Source: Chrysaora quinquecirrha
Lineage: Eukaryota; Cnidaria; Scyphozoa; Semaeostomeae; Pelagiidae
Length of the DNA stretch: 64,000 nucleotides
NCBI GenBank assembly: GCA_014526335.1
Contig: JACTAT010000051.1
Coordinates: 124,001-188,000 of the forward strand
Reading direction: 5' to 3'
A program made the position numbers and the translations under genes. Each line of letters opens with the position of its first letter. The first letter of the stretch is position 1. Positions 54,750-64,000 of this stretch are shown piece by piece. The notes beneath the pieces were generated by a model. That model worked only from the letters and a program-made list of their open reading frames with translations, was not told the DNA's origin and did no database searches.

Positions 54750-56443
54750 ATGTCTGGGGAGAGAGCTAAAAATATGGCTCGTGTAGCGGAGCTCCTTAAG
54801 GAAGCATCCAACCTAATTGAAGAGAGTGGGGGAAGCTCAAGCATGCAGCAGCCTAGCGCCAGCGCCAGTACCAATAGGGTATCTACCAGAGCAGAAGGGC
54901 CTAATTTTGTTACATCATCATCATCATCAACCACAGGAGGAAACAGGTCTTGTAATAATGCAATGTTAGCTTCTGCAGTGAATCGATCCCGACAGATGTT
55001 AAATGTAAGTTCACGTTCTGGGTTATTCAACCGCTTAAATCAACAAGAACAACTTCGAGCAGCTAGCAGTATGAGTTATCCGAGACGATCAAGTCAACCA
55101 AGTCAAGGGAGAAAACGCAAAACTGCAGAGAGAGCCATTGATTTTGCCCTGTTCAAGAATGTTGACCCCTATGAAGACACATTAAAATGGGATTCTGTTT
55201 TAACAGAAGGAATAATCATGGCTTCTGAAGATGACAATGAAAAAGAAATTCGCCTCAAAATCCGAGATTCCTTGCGTGGAAAGTATGAACTCATGGGAGA
55301 AGATGACTTTCAATTTGTGAAAGTACGCCAGAAAAGAATTTCGGTCCCACAGCTCCAGCCGGGAACTGGCTTCAACTATCAGGTTGTGAAAAAGATGACA
55401 GGGCAGGGCCTACTCTACGTCCGAATGAAAGCTGGGAATGAATATGTTACTAATGATGATCCTGATGATCTTCCCACCATAGATCTTACAGGAGAAATTC
55501 ATGAGGTGCAGCTAGATCTCTGTGAAGAAGTAAAGGATGAAGATGAGAATAAGGATCAGGCAGAAAAGAAGGAGGAAGAAAAGAAGTCTGAAACACTTGG
55601 GTCTCCAGAGGCTCCTTTTGATGTGAAGAAAATTATAGCTGAATTACTTGAAGCTGCCATCTTTGAGCCTGTTGAATTGTTGTGCTGCCTTCAGAAAAAA
55701 ATGCATCAAGGGAGAGATCTCCAGATCAGTGATTTAACAGTAGAACCAGAAGGTGAAACTAACTACATTTCAGTAGATCGTCACAAAATTCTGGACACTA
55801 CATTTTCTGAGCTAGAATACATAAAGGATTACAGAATAACATTTGAAGTAGATTTTATGGGTGAAATGGCCAGAGATTTAGGAGGCCCAAGACTTGAGTG
55901 GATTGAGCTGATTAACAGAGAAATTAAGATGAAGTATTTTGATCATGGCTTGAGAGAACATTTGGCAGAGGATTACTTTCATGTTGGTGTCATGTGTGGA
56001 ATTGCCATGCTACAGAGTGGCCATGTTCCCCCTATCTACCCAGATGATGTGCTTGAAAGAATGTTCAACCCTTTGAACGAATGCCCTCTTGTCAGAAATA
56101 CATACAGAAGGGATTACAAGTGTTGGGAATGCAGGAAATATTCCTTGCTTTTCCCATATTGAGGCATTTGTTTAATTCAAATAACAGTCTTTCAGCAAAA
56201 AGATTGATCCAGATAATGCAACCAAGTTTCTCTCCAGATGGAGCCTCTGCATTACAAAGAGAAAAGGAAATTTATGGTATTTTCGTGAAGTACATTCGAG
56301 AAGTTGCAAGTGGAAGGCGTGTTACAAAACTTGGAGACATATTGTCTTTTGTAACTGGATCTTCTGAGGAACCAGTTATTGGTTTCATTACAAAGCCTAG
56401 CGTTCGTTTCCCTGCTTCTGAAGAGTATTTTGTTGAAATGATG
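54750..56443 (+). pseudogene. HECT-type E3 ubiquitin ligase, exon 1
   Basis: The first good ATG (54750, MSGERAKNMARV) lies after the inverted repeat. A Ser-rich N-terminus with a possible nuclear signal (GRKRK) comes first, then a central domain and an acidic/Lys stretch (EKKEEEKKSE). The HECT N-lobe shows ITFEVDFMGEMARDLGGPRLEW, the conserved V-x-F-x-G-E...D-x-G-G-P-R pattern. The frame breaks near 56100, just before the block GLQVLGMQEIFLAFPILRHL, which continues in another frame to the donor ATG|GTAAGT at 56443. HECT proteins transfer ubiquitin from E2 to substrates through a cysteine. The G2E3-like subgroup is the closest I recall. One frameshift in ~565 codons is the only lesion seen. 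Confidence 0.85.
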
Positions 56444-56922
56444 GTAAGTTGAGCGTTTTTGGGTTTTTTTACAGTAATTTTTTAAATTTAAAACAATTTT
56501 CTATTTGGAGGAGAAAAATTGGAAACATGGCAAAACATAATACTACTAAAGCTTTTCGTCTGACACTGATCTAAGTATAGCAGGGGTGCAGTGGCTGGGG
56601 GGCAGGGGGCCAAAATATGTGAGTTTGTCGGAAATTTATTATGGCTGAAAAGATTAAACTTTCAATTTATATTTTAGAAAAATTGCTCAAAAGTGTCTCG
56701 TTCAACCATTCTGCTAGCATTCTGCATAGGGCTGTCGCCCTGGCACTCCCCAACACACCTCACTACACTTAACATGAAGTTGTTAAAACTAAATTTATCA
56801 TATCTAAAAGCAAAAACATAGAAAGTCAATTTACAGGGTCCAAAAAACTTAGTAGTAATTTGATTAACTATTTTACTATAAAAGGTATGTAACATTCTTA
56901 ACAATTAATGTCTCTTCCTCAG

Positions 56923-57108
56923 GATGAAAAAGATGAAGGAGGTGAAAAGGAAAAAAGGAGAGCCTTAAAGTACACGCCAACCTCCCACACTTGCTCAAAC
57001 ACTCTGGAATTGCCAAGAGGCAAACTTGCAGAGGCAATCCCCGACCAAGATTTTATTTTCAATTTGTATGACTACGCCTTTAAAGGGTCATTCTTTGGTG
57101 TTGTATAA
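56923..57108 (+). CDS. HECT-type E3 ligase, exon 2 with the catalytic cysteine
   Basis: Starts after the acceptor TCTCTTCCTCAG at 56911-56922. Phase 0 matches exon 1, so the intron is 479 bp (56444-56922). The 61 residues include TPTSHTCSNTLELPRG, the HECT active-site block (x-T-x-x-T-C-x-N-x-L-x-L-P) with the cysteine that forms the ubiquitin thioester. The C-terminal tail ends FKGSFFGVV, the usual hydrophobic HECT end. The stop is at 57106-57108. The active site is intact despite the break in exon 1. Confidence 0.88.
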   Translation, partial: DEKDEGGEKEKRRALKYTPTSHTCSNTLELPRGKLAEAIPDQDFIFNLYDYAFKGSFFGVV

Positions 57109-57593
57109 GAGACACACAATCATTTTTTATATTATTTCATTTCTGTTGGAGTCCCTGTCAATAGTGGCTCTCAAAAATAAAAAATTTGACCCTTTCATAT
57201 TTGTTTTTCATTCAAGCTGAAACCAGATGTTGTAAGAGACTGTCTCTATTTTGAAAATTTCCAGGCATAATGGTAGTGCAATATGCTTTTTCAATGTGTA
57301 ATTAATGGTTGAACAAAAGTGTCTTAATTAAAAAAAATCAACTTGTTCATTCATGACCGTCAGAAGGAAACTTTTTTGAGGGTGCCTAATAAAAAAGGAC
57401 CATGTGATATCAAATTGATGACATGAAACATTTTTTTTATCTCCACCCAGCCAACTCTTTTTTACATCCTCTGGTTTCAGCTTGATATAACAATAAAACT
57501 TGTATCTTCTGCTCATTATTTTCAATGAAAAACAGGGTTGCCTTTTTGAGACACCTGGTATGCAATCTTGATTTGCTGTTAGGGTTTAGTTTT

Positions 57594-59118
57594 TTAGTTT
57601 ACTTGCAGATTATTATATTGTTCAAGTTTACAGATTGATAGCTGTAATACTTCTTCATAGATGTCTATACCCATTTCAGAAGAATTCCTGTTTATATTGA
57701 CTGTTTGATTAACAAATTGGGCAATCTCATCACCCATGAATATTGGGTCTATAGAAACAGTTACATCATTAGGTGAATCTTCAAAGCATGAATTGACCTC
57801 CTGATCCACTCCATAGAAGTCGATGTCGTCCACTGCATCATCACCCAGCAAATCGTTTGACAATGGGTTTTCACTGTTTGACATTCCATTCATCCAAATT
57901 TGGTTTGGAGTCCAATTTCTTTCCGTTCGCAGACGATGGTTGTTGTATGATTCTTCATTCAAGGCAAGATTTATCCTTGGAAGAAAAGTGAGATGCAATG
58001 CAAACATGCAAATTGGATTTTCAATATCCAGCAGACCACTTTGTTCCATTCCATAGAATGAATAATAAAACACAACAGCAACACACCGAAACACATCTCG
58101 CCACAAACGCTCAATTCTCTGATTACGTGTGGATGAACCAGCAATGTAGCTGCCCCGTCCCATTCCTCGTTTTTCTACCATGGCATCACATACCATTACA
58201 TTTTCCACTCCATAGTCAACTCTTACTCTGGATGGCCAAAATCCCCCGTTGTCATCAATTGCATGTAGAAATAAGTCGAGCACTGTTGCAGATAAATTGT
58301 TTGTGCTTGCTTTCAGAAATTTTCCGTGACTTTCCATCTATGCATCCATGTATGACAAATTTCCAACGAATTAGGGAGTGATGTCCATCCAAGTGCCACA
58401 ATGAGTTGGGCCATGGAACATAGTATGTCCTGCGAGTGACCAGTGTACCCCAGCGTAATGCAACATTGGCTGGATCGATTCTGTTGAGACTGGCACGAAC
58501 ACGCCTTCTTTGAACGAGGAGCCCTTTAGAACGCAAATATCCTGACATATATGGCTCTCCAGTTGCATTTCCATGCCGCGACATAAAATCAAGCAACATC
58601 TGATCAATCTCTTCATCAGAGACATCACTAAAGCGCTGTAAATTGTTAAGGTTATATTCCTCAAGTCTCCGATAAACTGTCCAGCGAGATACCCCAAAAG
58701 CACGCGCAATTTTGGACCATGTGAAACCAAGGCATCGCAGTTCTTCAAGACATATTTGTGGTATCTCAAACCTTGGTCGTCCTTTGTTTTTTCCAAAATG
58801 AGGGGCCTCTAAAGTCCTTGGAAAGGAAATCAACGTTGCACTATCAGTGAAGTTAGTGCAAAGTATACTATTTATTTCTTCAAAACTCACTGCCAGCTCA
58901 CTTAGCGTTTTAATTTCATCAGGCAACCAATGACCCGAATTGGTCGCCCTCTGAATTATAACTACTAGCTGATCGATCAAATCAATGCAAAGCAAAACGT
59001 TGGCATTGTATTCTTCTAAGTTATGGCGACAGATTGGTAAATTGATCTCCTCTACCTTTTCTAGAGCTCGCGATAAATTTTGTAACAAATCTTCACCCAA
59101 AGAGTTCGGTGCAGCCAT
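57594..59118 (-). pseudogene. IS3-like DDE integrase/transposase
   Basis: Reads from the ATG at 59118 (MAAPNSLGEDLLQNL). A helical N-terminus is followed by a helix-turn-helix (RCLGFTWSKIARAFGVSRWT with VYRRLEEY). The integrase core shows NSLWHLDGHHSLIRWKFVIH (first Asp), VRVDYGVENVMV (second Asp) and STRNQRIERLWRDVF (catalytic Glu). The acidic C-terminal tail follows. A one-base frameshift near 58325 splits the core into two frames (59118-58255 and 58337-57594). All three catalytic residues remain. It would cut the ends marked by the inverted repeats and produce the 6-bp duplication. Confidence 0.9.
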
Positions 59119-59235
59119 TCAGATTCATGAGCCAAATGAAAATGATCAATACACAGGCAACCTGGCTCTCAGTTTCATTTTTCGCGCCAAAAAACCATAG
59201 CCTCGCTTTCAAGTACCGCCCTCGTTCCAGTGAAT

Positions 59236-59602
59236 ATTTAAATGAATATTTGCACAAAAAGATTGAATGAATATTTGCAAAAAGATTGAATGAATATTTG
59301 CACAAAAAGATTGAATGAATATTTGCAAAAAGATTGAATGAATATTTGCACAAAAAGATTGAATGAATATTTGCAAAAATATTGAATGAATATTTGCAAA
59401 GAGATTGAATGAATATTTGCACAAAAAGATTGAACGGATATTTGCACTATTTGCATTGAATTTGTAATTTTTGATTGAATTGCATAGATAAATTGGTTTT
59501 TGAATTTAATACATTTCACTAAGCATTGAATAAGAATGCATTTTTATCAGGTATTGAAAGCTTATTCTGGGGTTTGAATTTTGCTACAAATGGGCAGCCA
59601 TA
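59236..59602 (-). repeat. Right terminal inverted repeat with 23-bp minisatellite
   Basis: Mirror image of the left repeat: minisatellite units from about 59236 to 59440, alternating plain and 'tg'-added units, then the unique part to 59602. The number and order of units differ slightly from the left arm, as expected for a minisatellite. Confidence 0.92.
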
Positions 59603-59608
59603 GATACC

Positions 59609-60004
59609 CTTAACCTCCGTGACTCACTGGCTCACTTTCCCACCCAAGGTTTTTTTTATAAAACTTGGCTTATATTTGCCCTTCAGCTTTCATATTATAA
59701 TGATGATTTTGATGATGATGATTATGATCTGATAATGATTATGATTATGATTATGATGATGTTTATGATGATGGTAATGAGGATGATGATGAGGATGATT
59801 CTAATGGTGATTATAATGTTATAGTTGATGATGGCAATAATGATTATTTTGACAGTGATGATAACTATGATGACGATGATGATGATAATGTTCTTTTTTT
59901 GTCCACAGTTTAATACCCTTTTACCGATTCTCTTATGTGTTTACCATTACAAGTAGACTAGCTTTTTAACTTGATGCCCTTTTATGACTAACTTGACGGG
60001 CGAG
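59609..60004. repeat. GAT/GATGAT simple-sequence stretch
   Basis: 59695-59895 is a degenerate run of gat/gatgat/gatgac/gattat triplets. The rest of the interval is AT-rich. No gene. Confidence 0.85.
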
Positions 60005-60006
60005 CT

Positions 60007-60336
60007 TTTTACCTTAACACCCGCAATGCGGGTGAGTTTTTACCTTGACACCCGTGATGCGGGTGAATATTAGTACCAGTTTAGCCTTGGAAAGACAAGA
60101 TACCACTCAGCTGTCTTTTAACATGCAACCTTCTGAACTTTCGCTAGACTCCGGGGAGGTTAGCTCCCCATGGCATCCCACAACCTCCCCGGACTCTGGC
60201 AAAAGTTCAGAAGGCTGCAAGTTAAAGGGCAGCTGAGTGGTATCTTGTCTTTCCAAGGCTAAACTGGTACTAATATTCACCCGCATCGAGGGTGTCAAGG
60301 TAAAAACTCACCTGCATCGCGGGTGTCAAGGTAAAA
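60007..60336. mobile_element. 330-bp palindromic element (foldback MITE)
   Basis: The left arm (60007-60160) and right arm (60185-60336) are near-perfect reverse complements around a short GC-rich loop near 60170. Each arm begins TTTTACCTTGACACCCGC and contains 'gcgggtgaatattagtaccagtttagccttgg'. Two further TTTTAACTTGATGCCC-like runs lie just outside on the left. It can form a strong hairpin. Terminal duplications were not resolved. Confidence 0.8.
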
Positions 60337-60654
60337 TCATTCTATATTTGGTATCATTATATTTCCATATATATATTCATATCTCCATATATATATTTAT
60401 ATATTTCTATAGTGTATATTTGAAGAAGGCATAACTACTCAAAGAAGTTGTGCCTTCTCAAGAGACACGCAACCATTAGGATCTGGCTCAAACAGTTCCT
60501 CGATAATCCTGATGTGCTCAATGTAAAAATGCAAACATCAATCTGTAAATAACTTGTGTTATTTACTTGCATTATGTTAAGATGAGAGATCTAGCAGTGC
60601 AATAACATTACAAAAGCTAACCTAAGCATTACTATTTCAGAATGGCTATCTTTA

Positions 60655-60985
60655 AAACACGGAATACGGAATGACGGAATGACGGAATACGGAATGACGG
60701 AATGACGGAATACGGAATGACGGAATGACGGAATACGGAATGACGGAATACGGAATGACGGAATGACGGAATACGGAATGACGGAATGACGGAATGACGG
60801 AATACGGAATGACGGAATGACGGAATGACGGAATACGGAATGACAGAATACGGAATGACGGAATACGGAATGACGGAATGACGGAATACGGAATGCCGGA
60901 ATACGGAATGACGGAATACGGAATGATGGAATGCGGAATGACGGAATGCGGAATGAAAGAACGACGGAGTGACAGAAATGGGCCA
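60655..60985. repeat. Minisatellite of gaatgacg / gaatacg units
   Basis: About 330 bp of alternating 'gaatgacg' (8 bp) and 'gaatacg' (7 bp) units, around forty in all. Mutated units (gaatgccg, gaatgatg, gaatgcg) gather at the right end. The mixture of two unit lengths gives open frames on the minus strand that are artefacts. Confidence 0.95.
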
Positions 60986-61799
60986 CCGAACCAGAAAAAT
61001 GGAATTTTGGAATCGGTAGTGAAATTCTTTCAAAACAAGTAAGGAACGGAACGCAGTACCTTTTCACTGAAACAGTATATCTCGCGCTATGTGTGCAAGC
61101 AAAACTTTGAAGGATTTTTTGACAAGAAAAAAACACACAATTACATTGTAAATCTTTTCTCTTAAAGAAACAAAACAGAACATTTTCTTTCTCCTTAAAC
61201 AAACAAAACAGAACGTTACAAAAAGGAATGACAAAAATAACGCAAATTCAAGAATTCTTGTTCAAGAATTCAAGAAATCGTATTCTTGAACGTTACACAA
61301 AGGCAAATCTAAAACACGAAGTGTTAGTAGCAAAGTTACGTTTTCAAGTTTCAACACACTAGAGGATCTCCTTAATGCAGATGAATTGTTACCTCTCTAT
61401 ACTCTGGATTTTGCACTGTAATGCGTATGTGAAATTGTTAACAGACCTTAACATACTAAAAGCAAAGACCAAAGTCCTCACAGAATTTCTCAGAGAAGCT
61501 CACTGGCCCTCACTGAAACTCAATATGCTAGCGATATTGCAATTTGACTATATGTATTGGAACTAATGCTAACTTCTTCACATTTGGCACAAAATTAGCT
61601 AAAGTCACTCCCCGTCACTCATTTCATAAACCTTGAGAACGAAACAAGTCAATACTCCAATAGTCATACAACTGTACTGTTAAATACGTTTTGGGCAGGG
61701 CAGTTTATCAGTTTATCAACTCAACTTAATCATTTTCATTAACAACAGTAACAAAATATTAAAAACGAGCAAACTAAATATACTCAGATAAATCTACAT
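60986..61799. other. Gene-free spacer
   Basis: No supported gene. A short direct/inverted run 'caagaattcttgttcaagaattcaagaaatcgtattcttgaacg' near 61250-61295 forms a palindrome-like structure. The frame at 61375-61566 (+) is not recognisable. Confidence 0.4.
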
Positions 61800-62171
61800 T
61801 CATGGAGTCCAGCCAAATTCGGAATAGAGACGGAGCAAGTGAGACGGCTTCAGGAAATTCTTGAACTCCCTTTGAACGTGAAAATGGTTCGGATTAAAGA
61901 GAGGATATCTCTCCCTAATGCACGAAGCCAAAAGGTGGAAATGAACATTTTGAGGCTCAGTTGTAATTTGCTTTTGACCAGTGACTCGGTCTTTGTACTC
62001 TCTGACGTCACGGTACACAACAATAAGGTCGTCTGGTTCTGCCAGAGGAGGATTGATTATTTCCTTTCTGCAGCCGTAGCATCTTGATACCGTAGTACCT
62101 GGCAGCCATTTTAACGAGAATTTCAAGTCGTTCAGTATCTGTCTTTGGGGTGATAGCACAATTTGTGGAAT
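61800..62171 (-). CDS. SWIM-type gene, terminal exon
   Basis: After a minus-strand acceptor (GTTCACTTTCAG) the frame encodes the tail domain: a basic helix, RCYGCRKEI (C-x2-C), DLIVVYRDVREYKDR, and VHFHLLASCIRERYPLFNPN. The stop is TGA at 61800-61802. The C-x2-C...H...C layout is a zinc-binding tail. It joins in phase 0 to the upstream exon. The tail is similar in order to C-terminal parts of uncharacterised cnidarian SWIM proteins, from memory. Confidence 0.55.
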   Translation of the reverse strand: MPQIVLSPQRQILNDLKFSLKWLPGTTVSRCYGCRKEIINPPLAEPDDLIVVYRDVREYKDRVTGQKQITTEPQNVHFHLLASCIRERYPLFNPNHFHVQREFKNFLKPSHLLRLYSEFGWTP

Positions 62172-62636
62172 CTGAAAGTGAACAAACGTAATTATTATAA
62201 CTTTTTAATCGTTTCAGTTCAGTCGTGTCCTAGCCTCATATTTGAAAATGAATCGTTGAGAGATGTAATTGGGGAACTCGAGTCAACCCTGGCCTGGAAT
62301 AAATCACCGAAAGCCATACACCAGCATAGCTATTGTTTAAGTAAACAATGATCCTATCGGCACGATCATATTTTTTGCCTGCATTAAATGCACAGGGTGT
62401 AGGAAGAAGAAAGTTGGGGTGAGGGGCCGAAACAACAGGAACAACAGAAAAGCATCTTAATAAGCCATGAAAAAATAGAGTTCTCAAAATATTAGGGGCC
62501 TTTTTCCTTGCTAATCAAGATTCGCTTTTGCAACTAGGAGTTGCTACGTTGCCTGCAGGAAAAGCAAATTAAAACAAATTAAGAAACTATACAGACAGAT
62601 AGTCGCTTCTAAGGAATTTGAACTTTAAACATCACC

Positions 62637-63715
62637 TGCTGTGCTGCGTTCCATATTGGAAAATTCAGTTGATCCAGGAGATATGGTTCTGTAGCCAAGT
62701 TTGCAACCAAATCACCCTGGGATAAGTTACCATGCATAGCCAAGGGAAGTCCAGTCGAGAAGTTCGGCAGTGGTATGGCTGAATTGGCATTATTTCCTGT
62801 CCCATACTGTTGACCTTCACCGGGATTTTTTCGAAGTGACTCTGTGTCCAGGTCGTCCGCTTTCAGTAAATCGATATACTCTGTTGGAATTTGCTTGGTT
62901 TTGTTTGAGCGCTTGCGGTTGCTCGGCTTTCTTCCAGCGTTTTTTGGACCACCTTGCAAAGCCATGTCAATTAAGTCAGTCTTTTGGACATTCCTTTTTC
63001 TATTAAGCCACGCCATAAACTCTCCGAGGCTTCCACGAATGTGTGCAACAGCTAAGATGTGCTCGCATATTCGTGTACTTTTGTTCGTGCACGTGCGATC
63101 ACAATGCAAGCTGCCTCCTTTTCCTGGAGTTACAGTATAGATCTTATTTGAATGACCCGCCACAATGAATGAGCCATTTGTGGAGCCTGGTTGTGGAACA
63201 ACAAGGCCAGGAGATGAAACCAATTCATTTGCTTTATCGAAAATAGTTTGTAGAATAGGCATTGGCACGTTCTTTATGCCACAGGTAGATGCTGTAACTT
63301 GCAGTGGTTGAGGATTGTTTTCCGGTACAGCTGATTTTTCAGCCACCTCGACTTCCAGCTGTGTCTTTTGACCTTCCATTCCAGTGTCTTGAAACTTCTT
63401 CACCTTACTCATTCGTTGAGCAAAGGTCATTGTTCCCCACTTTAAATCGCTTACAGCAAGATGAGTGAATTTGGGTGCAAGCTTGTAGGGGCCCTTTCCA
63501 AAGACGGCTCTGTCTTCATTGTTGAATTGGATTTGGATTATCTTTTTTACTTCGGTAATGAATTCATGAGGCTTTTTCGGATCGAAACCAAGTCCATGTT
63601 TAATCATGAAATTTGCAGCCTCCGGGTCGTTTGTCGTATACTCATTCGGCGGGTTTCCAAGACCGGCATCGATTCTAACTTGCTTCAACATTGAATGTTT
63701 CATCTCAGCAGCCTA
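62637..63715 (-). CDS. SWIM zinc-finger protein exon (possibly MULE-derived)
   Basis: An acceptor (CAAATTCTAG) at about 63716-63725 opens a 360-residue exon. It ends at the donor CAG|GTGATG at 62636. The order is LGNPPNEYTTNDPEAANFMI, a helical block and the spaced cysteine set CDRTCTNKSTRICEHILAVA, fitting a SWIM-like C-x3-C...C-x-H finger. A basic nuclear-signal-like stretch (GRKPSNRKRSNKTK) follows. SWIM fingers are found after the catalytic domain in Mutator-like transposases and in host proteins derived from them. The N-terminal part lies outside the exon and probably beyond the window. No lesions are seen, so this is the best candidate for an intact coding region here. Confidence 0.65.
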
Positions 63716-64000
63716 GAATTTGAGAATTTTTGGCGTTAAATGTAACAGGTTATAAAAGTTATTGTCACAACTTCTGTTTCAATGGCACTCTCGTACGCCT
63801 TATTGACGAATGAAACGCCCCTCGACTATAGCCTACCTACTAGATGGTAGCAGCGCTCTGTTTCACATAATCTTACAGATCTGACATAACGGAAAGATAC
63901 AATTTTTTGTGACATTCAGCTGCTTGCTCAGGGTTTCACAACTGGCTATGTTTTTAGACTACAAGTGACATTGGCTGCGGATAGAGTATTCTGGAAGAGT

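Larger units (their letters stand above)
54232..59602. mobile_element. Integrase-HECT transposon (IS3EU-like) with 6-bp target duplication
   Basis: The ends are long inverted repeats starting TATGGCTGCCCATTTGTAGC; the left begins at 54232 and the right ends at 59602. The exact 6-mer GATACC flanks both (54226-54231 and 59603-59608). Inside the ~170-bp unique terminal part, both arms carry the same 23-bp minisatellite. The 5371-bp element carries two convergent genes: a DDE integrase on the minus strand and a HECT-type ubiquitin ligase on the plus strand. An IS3-like integrase, TA... termini and 6-bp duplications recall the IS3EU superfamily in Repbase, as I remember it. The arms are nearly identical, which suggests recent activity, though both genes have frameshifts. 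Confidence 0.9.

Noticed and set aside
59093..59519. Open frames in three registers on the minus strand of the right minisatellite
   Set aside because: Same artefact as on the left arm.
60045..60298. Two nearly identical frames on opposite strands
   Set aside because: They are mirror images produced by the palindrome.
60591..61202. 203-residue His/Ser/Phe/Arg-rich frame on the minus strand
   Set aside because: It is translation of the gaatgacg/gaatacg minisatellite, with no protein-like sequence outside.

Overview
The window looks like about 64 kb of a metazoan nuclear genome, most likely an aquatic invertebrate such as a cnidarian; that assignment is an inference from the repeat families. 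It is AT-rich, has spliced coding fragments with GT/AG junctions, a 500-base assembly gap, and remnants of most eukaryotic transposon classes: Helitron, Penelope-like, LINE, BEL/Pao, Ty3, hAT, Tc1-like and an IS3-like integrase transposon. No complete, unquestionable host gene was found. All calls come from reading the sequence; no database was searched.

Layout. 1-5275: five ~1.05-kb tandem units, each with a decayed Gag-like exon ending in a CCHC zinc knuckle. 7.2-11.65 kb (-): decayed Helitron. 11.9-14.9 kb: a ~165-bp tandem repeat that encloses a Penelope-like element (-) and an inverted, shortened second copy (+). 15.0-16.2 kb (-): possible exons of an unknown gene. 16310-19188: foldback-type element with long arms made of short repeats, a 7-bp flanking duplication, a decayed C2H2 zinc-finger gene in its middle, and a 515-bp MITE nested in one arm. 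19.5-22.0 kb (-): LINE with internal deletions. 23931-30408 (-): BEL/Pao LTR retrotransposon with nearly identical LTRs and a 5-bp target duplication, but broken reading frames.

30.6-34.1 kb: ~130-bp repeats, a small acidic ORF and a Ty3-like remnant. 35.1-39.9 kb: a cysteine-rich gene split by a hAT transposon (35734-39396) with an 8-bp target duplication. 41.3 kb: an exon resembling an RFX winged helix. 44.8-52.9 kb: pieces of an unrecognised conserved gene split by a LINE, which itself contains a Tc1-like transposase, a hAT-type terminus and an NS1/SF3-like helicase fragment.

The most striking object is 54232-59602: a 5371-bp transposon with exact 6-bp duplications (GATACC) and long inverted repeats built from a 23-bp minisatellite. 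It carries two convergent genes, a DDE integrase (-) and a two-exon HECT-type ubiquitin ligase (+) whose catalytic-cysteine exon is joined by an in-phase intron. Beyond it lie simple repeats, a 330-bp palindrome, a gaatgacg/gaatacg minisatellite and, at 61.8-63.7 kb (-), a two-exon SWIM zinc-finger gene end that may be MULE-derived. The window is best read as layered insertions, several of which can be ordered in time because one interrupts another.
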